DNA of 64,000 nt from Saprospiraceae bacterium (GTDB taxonomy: Bacteria; Bacteroidota; Bacteroidia; Chitinophagales; Saprospiraceae). Made by a program: the position numbers and the translations under genes. The notes under the pieces were generated by a model that had not been told where the DNA came from, ran no database searches, and saw nothing but the letters and a program-made list of their open reading frames with translations. Numbering within the stretch: position 1 is the stretch's first letter; every line of letters starts with the position of its first letter. The stretch is from the NCBI GenBank assembly GCA_020627705.1, contig JAHDGJ010000004.1:62001-126000 (forward strand). The letters run 5' to 3'. Below, one piece after another: positions 63,334-64,000 of the stretch.

Positions 63334-63889
63334 AGTGTTCTTTAATTAAATCCATCAATAATTTTCTTGCATTGGCAACATGCCATTTGGACGTCCCCTT
63401 AGAGATTCCTAATTTCTCTGCTATTTCATCATGCTTTAATTCTTCCATTACAAACAAATTAAAAACCGTTCGAGTGGAATCAGGTAATTTTTGAAATAAC
63501 AGTAATATTTCTTCAACCTGAAGATTTGAAAGTGCTTGGTTATAAGTCTTTTCGTCAATCTCAAGTATTTCTACCGTCTGTACACCTTCTTTTACATATT
63601 TACGACAATGATCGATTGCTGTACGCTGTACAATAGTTCTGACCCATCCTCCAAAATTTTGACTTTTATAGTTTGAAATAGAATTAATCACTTTTAAAAA
63701 AGCGGTATTGATAATCTCATTGGCGTCTTCCCTTGACTTAGAATACCTTAATGCCGTAGGCATCATTTGACCATAAAACTCTTTATAAAAAGCTTCTTGT
63801 GCTCTGCGGTCCGAATTTTTTAACCCTTCTACAAGCGAATCATATTCCGCATGTACATTAGTTTTTTCAACTACTTTTAATTGGGTCAT
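63326..63889 (-). CDS. ECF-type RNA polymerase sigma factor
   Basis: 187 residues from ATG at 63889 (the frame runs back to a TTG at 63946, adding 19 basic residues not needed by the family). Region 2: RAQEAFYKEFYGQMMPTALRY, REDANEIINTAFLKVI, NFGGWVRTIVQRTAIDH; region 4: LPDSTRTVFNLFVMEELKHDEIAEKLGISKGTSKWHVANARKLL. It directs RNA polymerase to a regulon in response to an envelope or other signal, under the partner encoded just downstream. Regulon unknown. Confidence 0.93.
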   Translation of the reverse strand: MTQLKVVEKTNVHAEYDSLVEGLKNSDRRAQEAFYKEFYGQMMPTALRYSKSREDANEIINTAFLKVINSISNYKSQNFGGWVRTIVQRTAIDHCRKYVKEGVQTVEILEIDEKTYNQALSNLQVEEILLLFQKLPDSTRTVFNLFVMEELKHDEIAEKLGISKGTSKWHVANARKLLMDLIKEHYG

Positions 63890-64000
63890 CAGTCTTAAAT
63901 CTGATCTTAAATTTCGTGCTTTTATATGAGATGTATACCCCGTCAACTTACTCTATTTCAATTTATATTTAAAGTTTAAGCTTACGATATGAGCACTTGC

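Overview
The window is about 38-40% GC by eye and looks like chromosome of a Bacteroidota bacterium, most likely a marine or freshwater member of the Saprospiria (Saprospiraceae/Lewinellaceae type). The evidence is a SusC/RagA TonB-linked receptor, a TonB receptor paired with a DUF4249 lipoprotein, many secreted proteins ending in type IX secretion (T9SS) sorting domains of both type A (PNP-type) and type B (CHU_C/gliding type), SprB adhesin repeats, and few Shine-Dalgarno-like starts with several TTG/GTG starts. I saw no tRNA, rRNA, CRISPR array, prophage or insertion sequence.

Layout. 1-7.2 kb: a carbohydrate locus with a partial SusC receptor, an FGGY sugar kinase carrying a C-terminal LuxR-type DNA-binding domain, a divergent Na+/sugar symporter and a broken MFS sugar porter that runs into a broken NADH dehydrogenase. 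7.4-11.8 kb: SemiSWEET, a GMC oxidoreductase with its Tat-exported small subunit, and a T9SS delta-60-repeat protein. 12-22.9 kb (mostly minus strand): an HGSNAT-like acyltransferase, a CAT-like acetyltransferase overlapping a TrpF-like protein, a nucleoid-associated protein, a CDGSH iron-sulfur protein enclosed by a pair of 70-bp inverted repeats and nested hairpins, a DUF1080 lipoprotein, an S33 peptidase, a type B T9SS protein, and an SCP2/acyl-CoA dehydrogenase pair. 23-32.6 kb: S9 peptidase, GNAT, esterase, M28 peptidase and a TonB receptor/DUF4249 pair. 32.6-40.6 kb: PckA, CysM, a thioredoxin-fold T9SS protein, RibBA with a degenerate second half, cyclophilin, MsrB and MsrA. 40.6-47.2 kb: tandem paralogous M43 metalloproteases, one ending in dockerin-like repeats, the other in about 16 SprB repeats plus a T9SS domain. 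47-59 kb: a conserved secreted protein, a VWA-like membrane protein, an amidohydrolase, a response regulator whose HTH resembles that of the sugar kinase, a gamma-family PLP lyase with an NhaC-family carrier, and a T9SS protein with calcium-loop repeats. 59-64 kb: GNAT, TRAP DctM/DctQ, and a sigma factor with a partner that joins a cytoplasmic anti-sigma-like tail to a C-terminal beta-barrel.

The most unusual items are the sugar kinase/LuxR-HTH fusion between sugar-transport genes, the inverted-repeat-bounded CDGSH unit, the predicted envelope-spanning sigma partner, the tandem M43 pair with different C-termini, and the RibBA whose GTP cyclohydrolase II half has lost its zinc cysteines. Names rest on recognition of motifs by eye; no database search was run.
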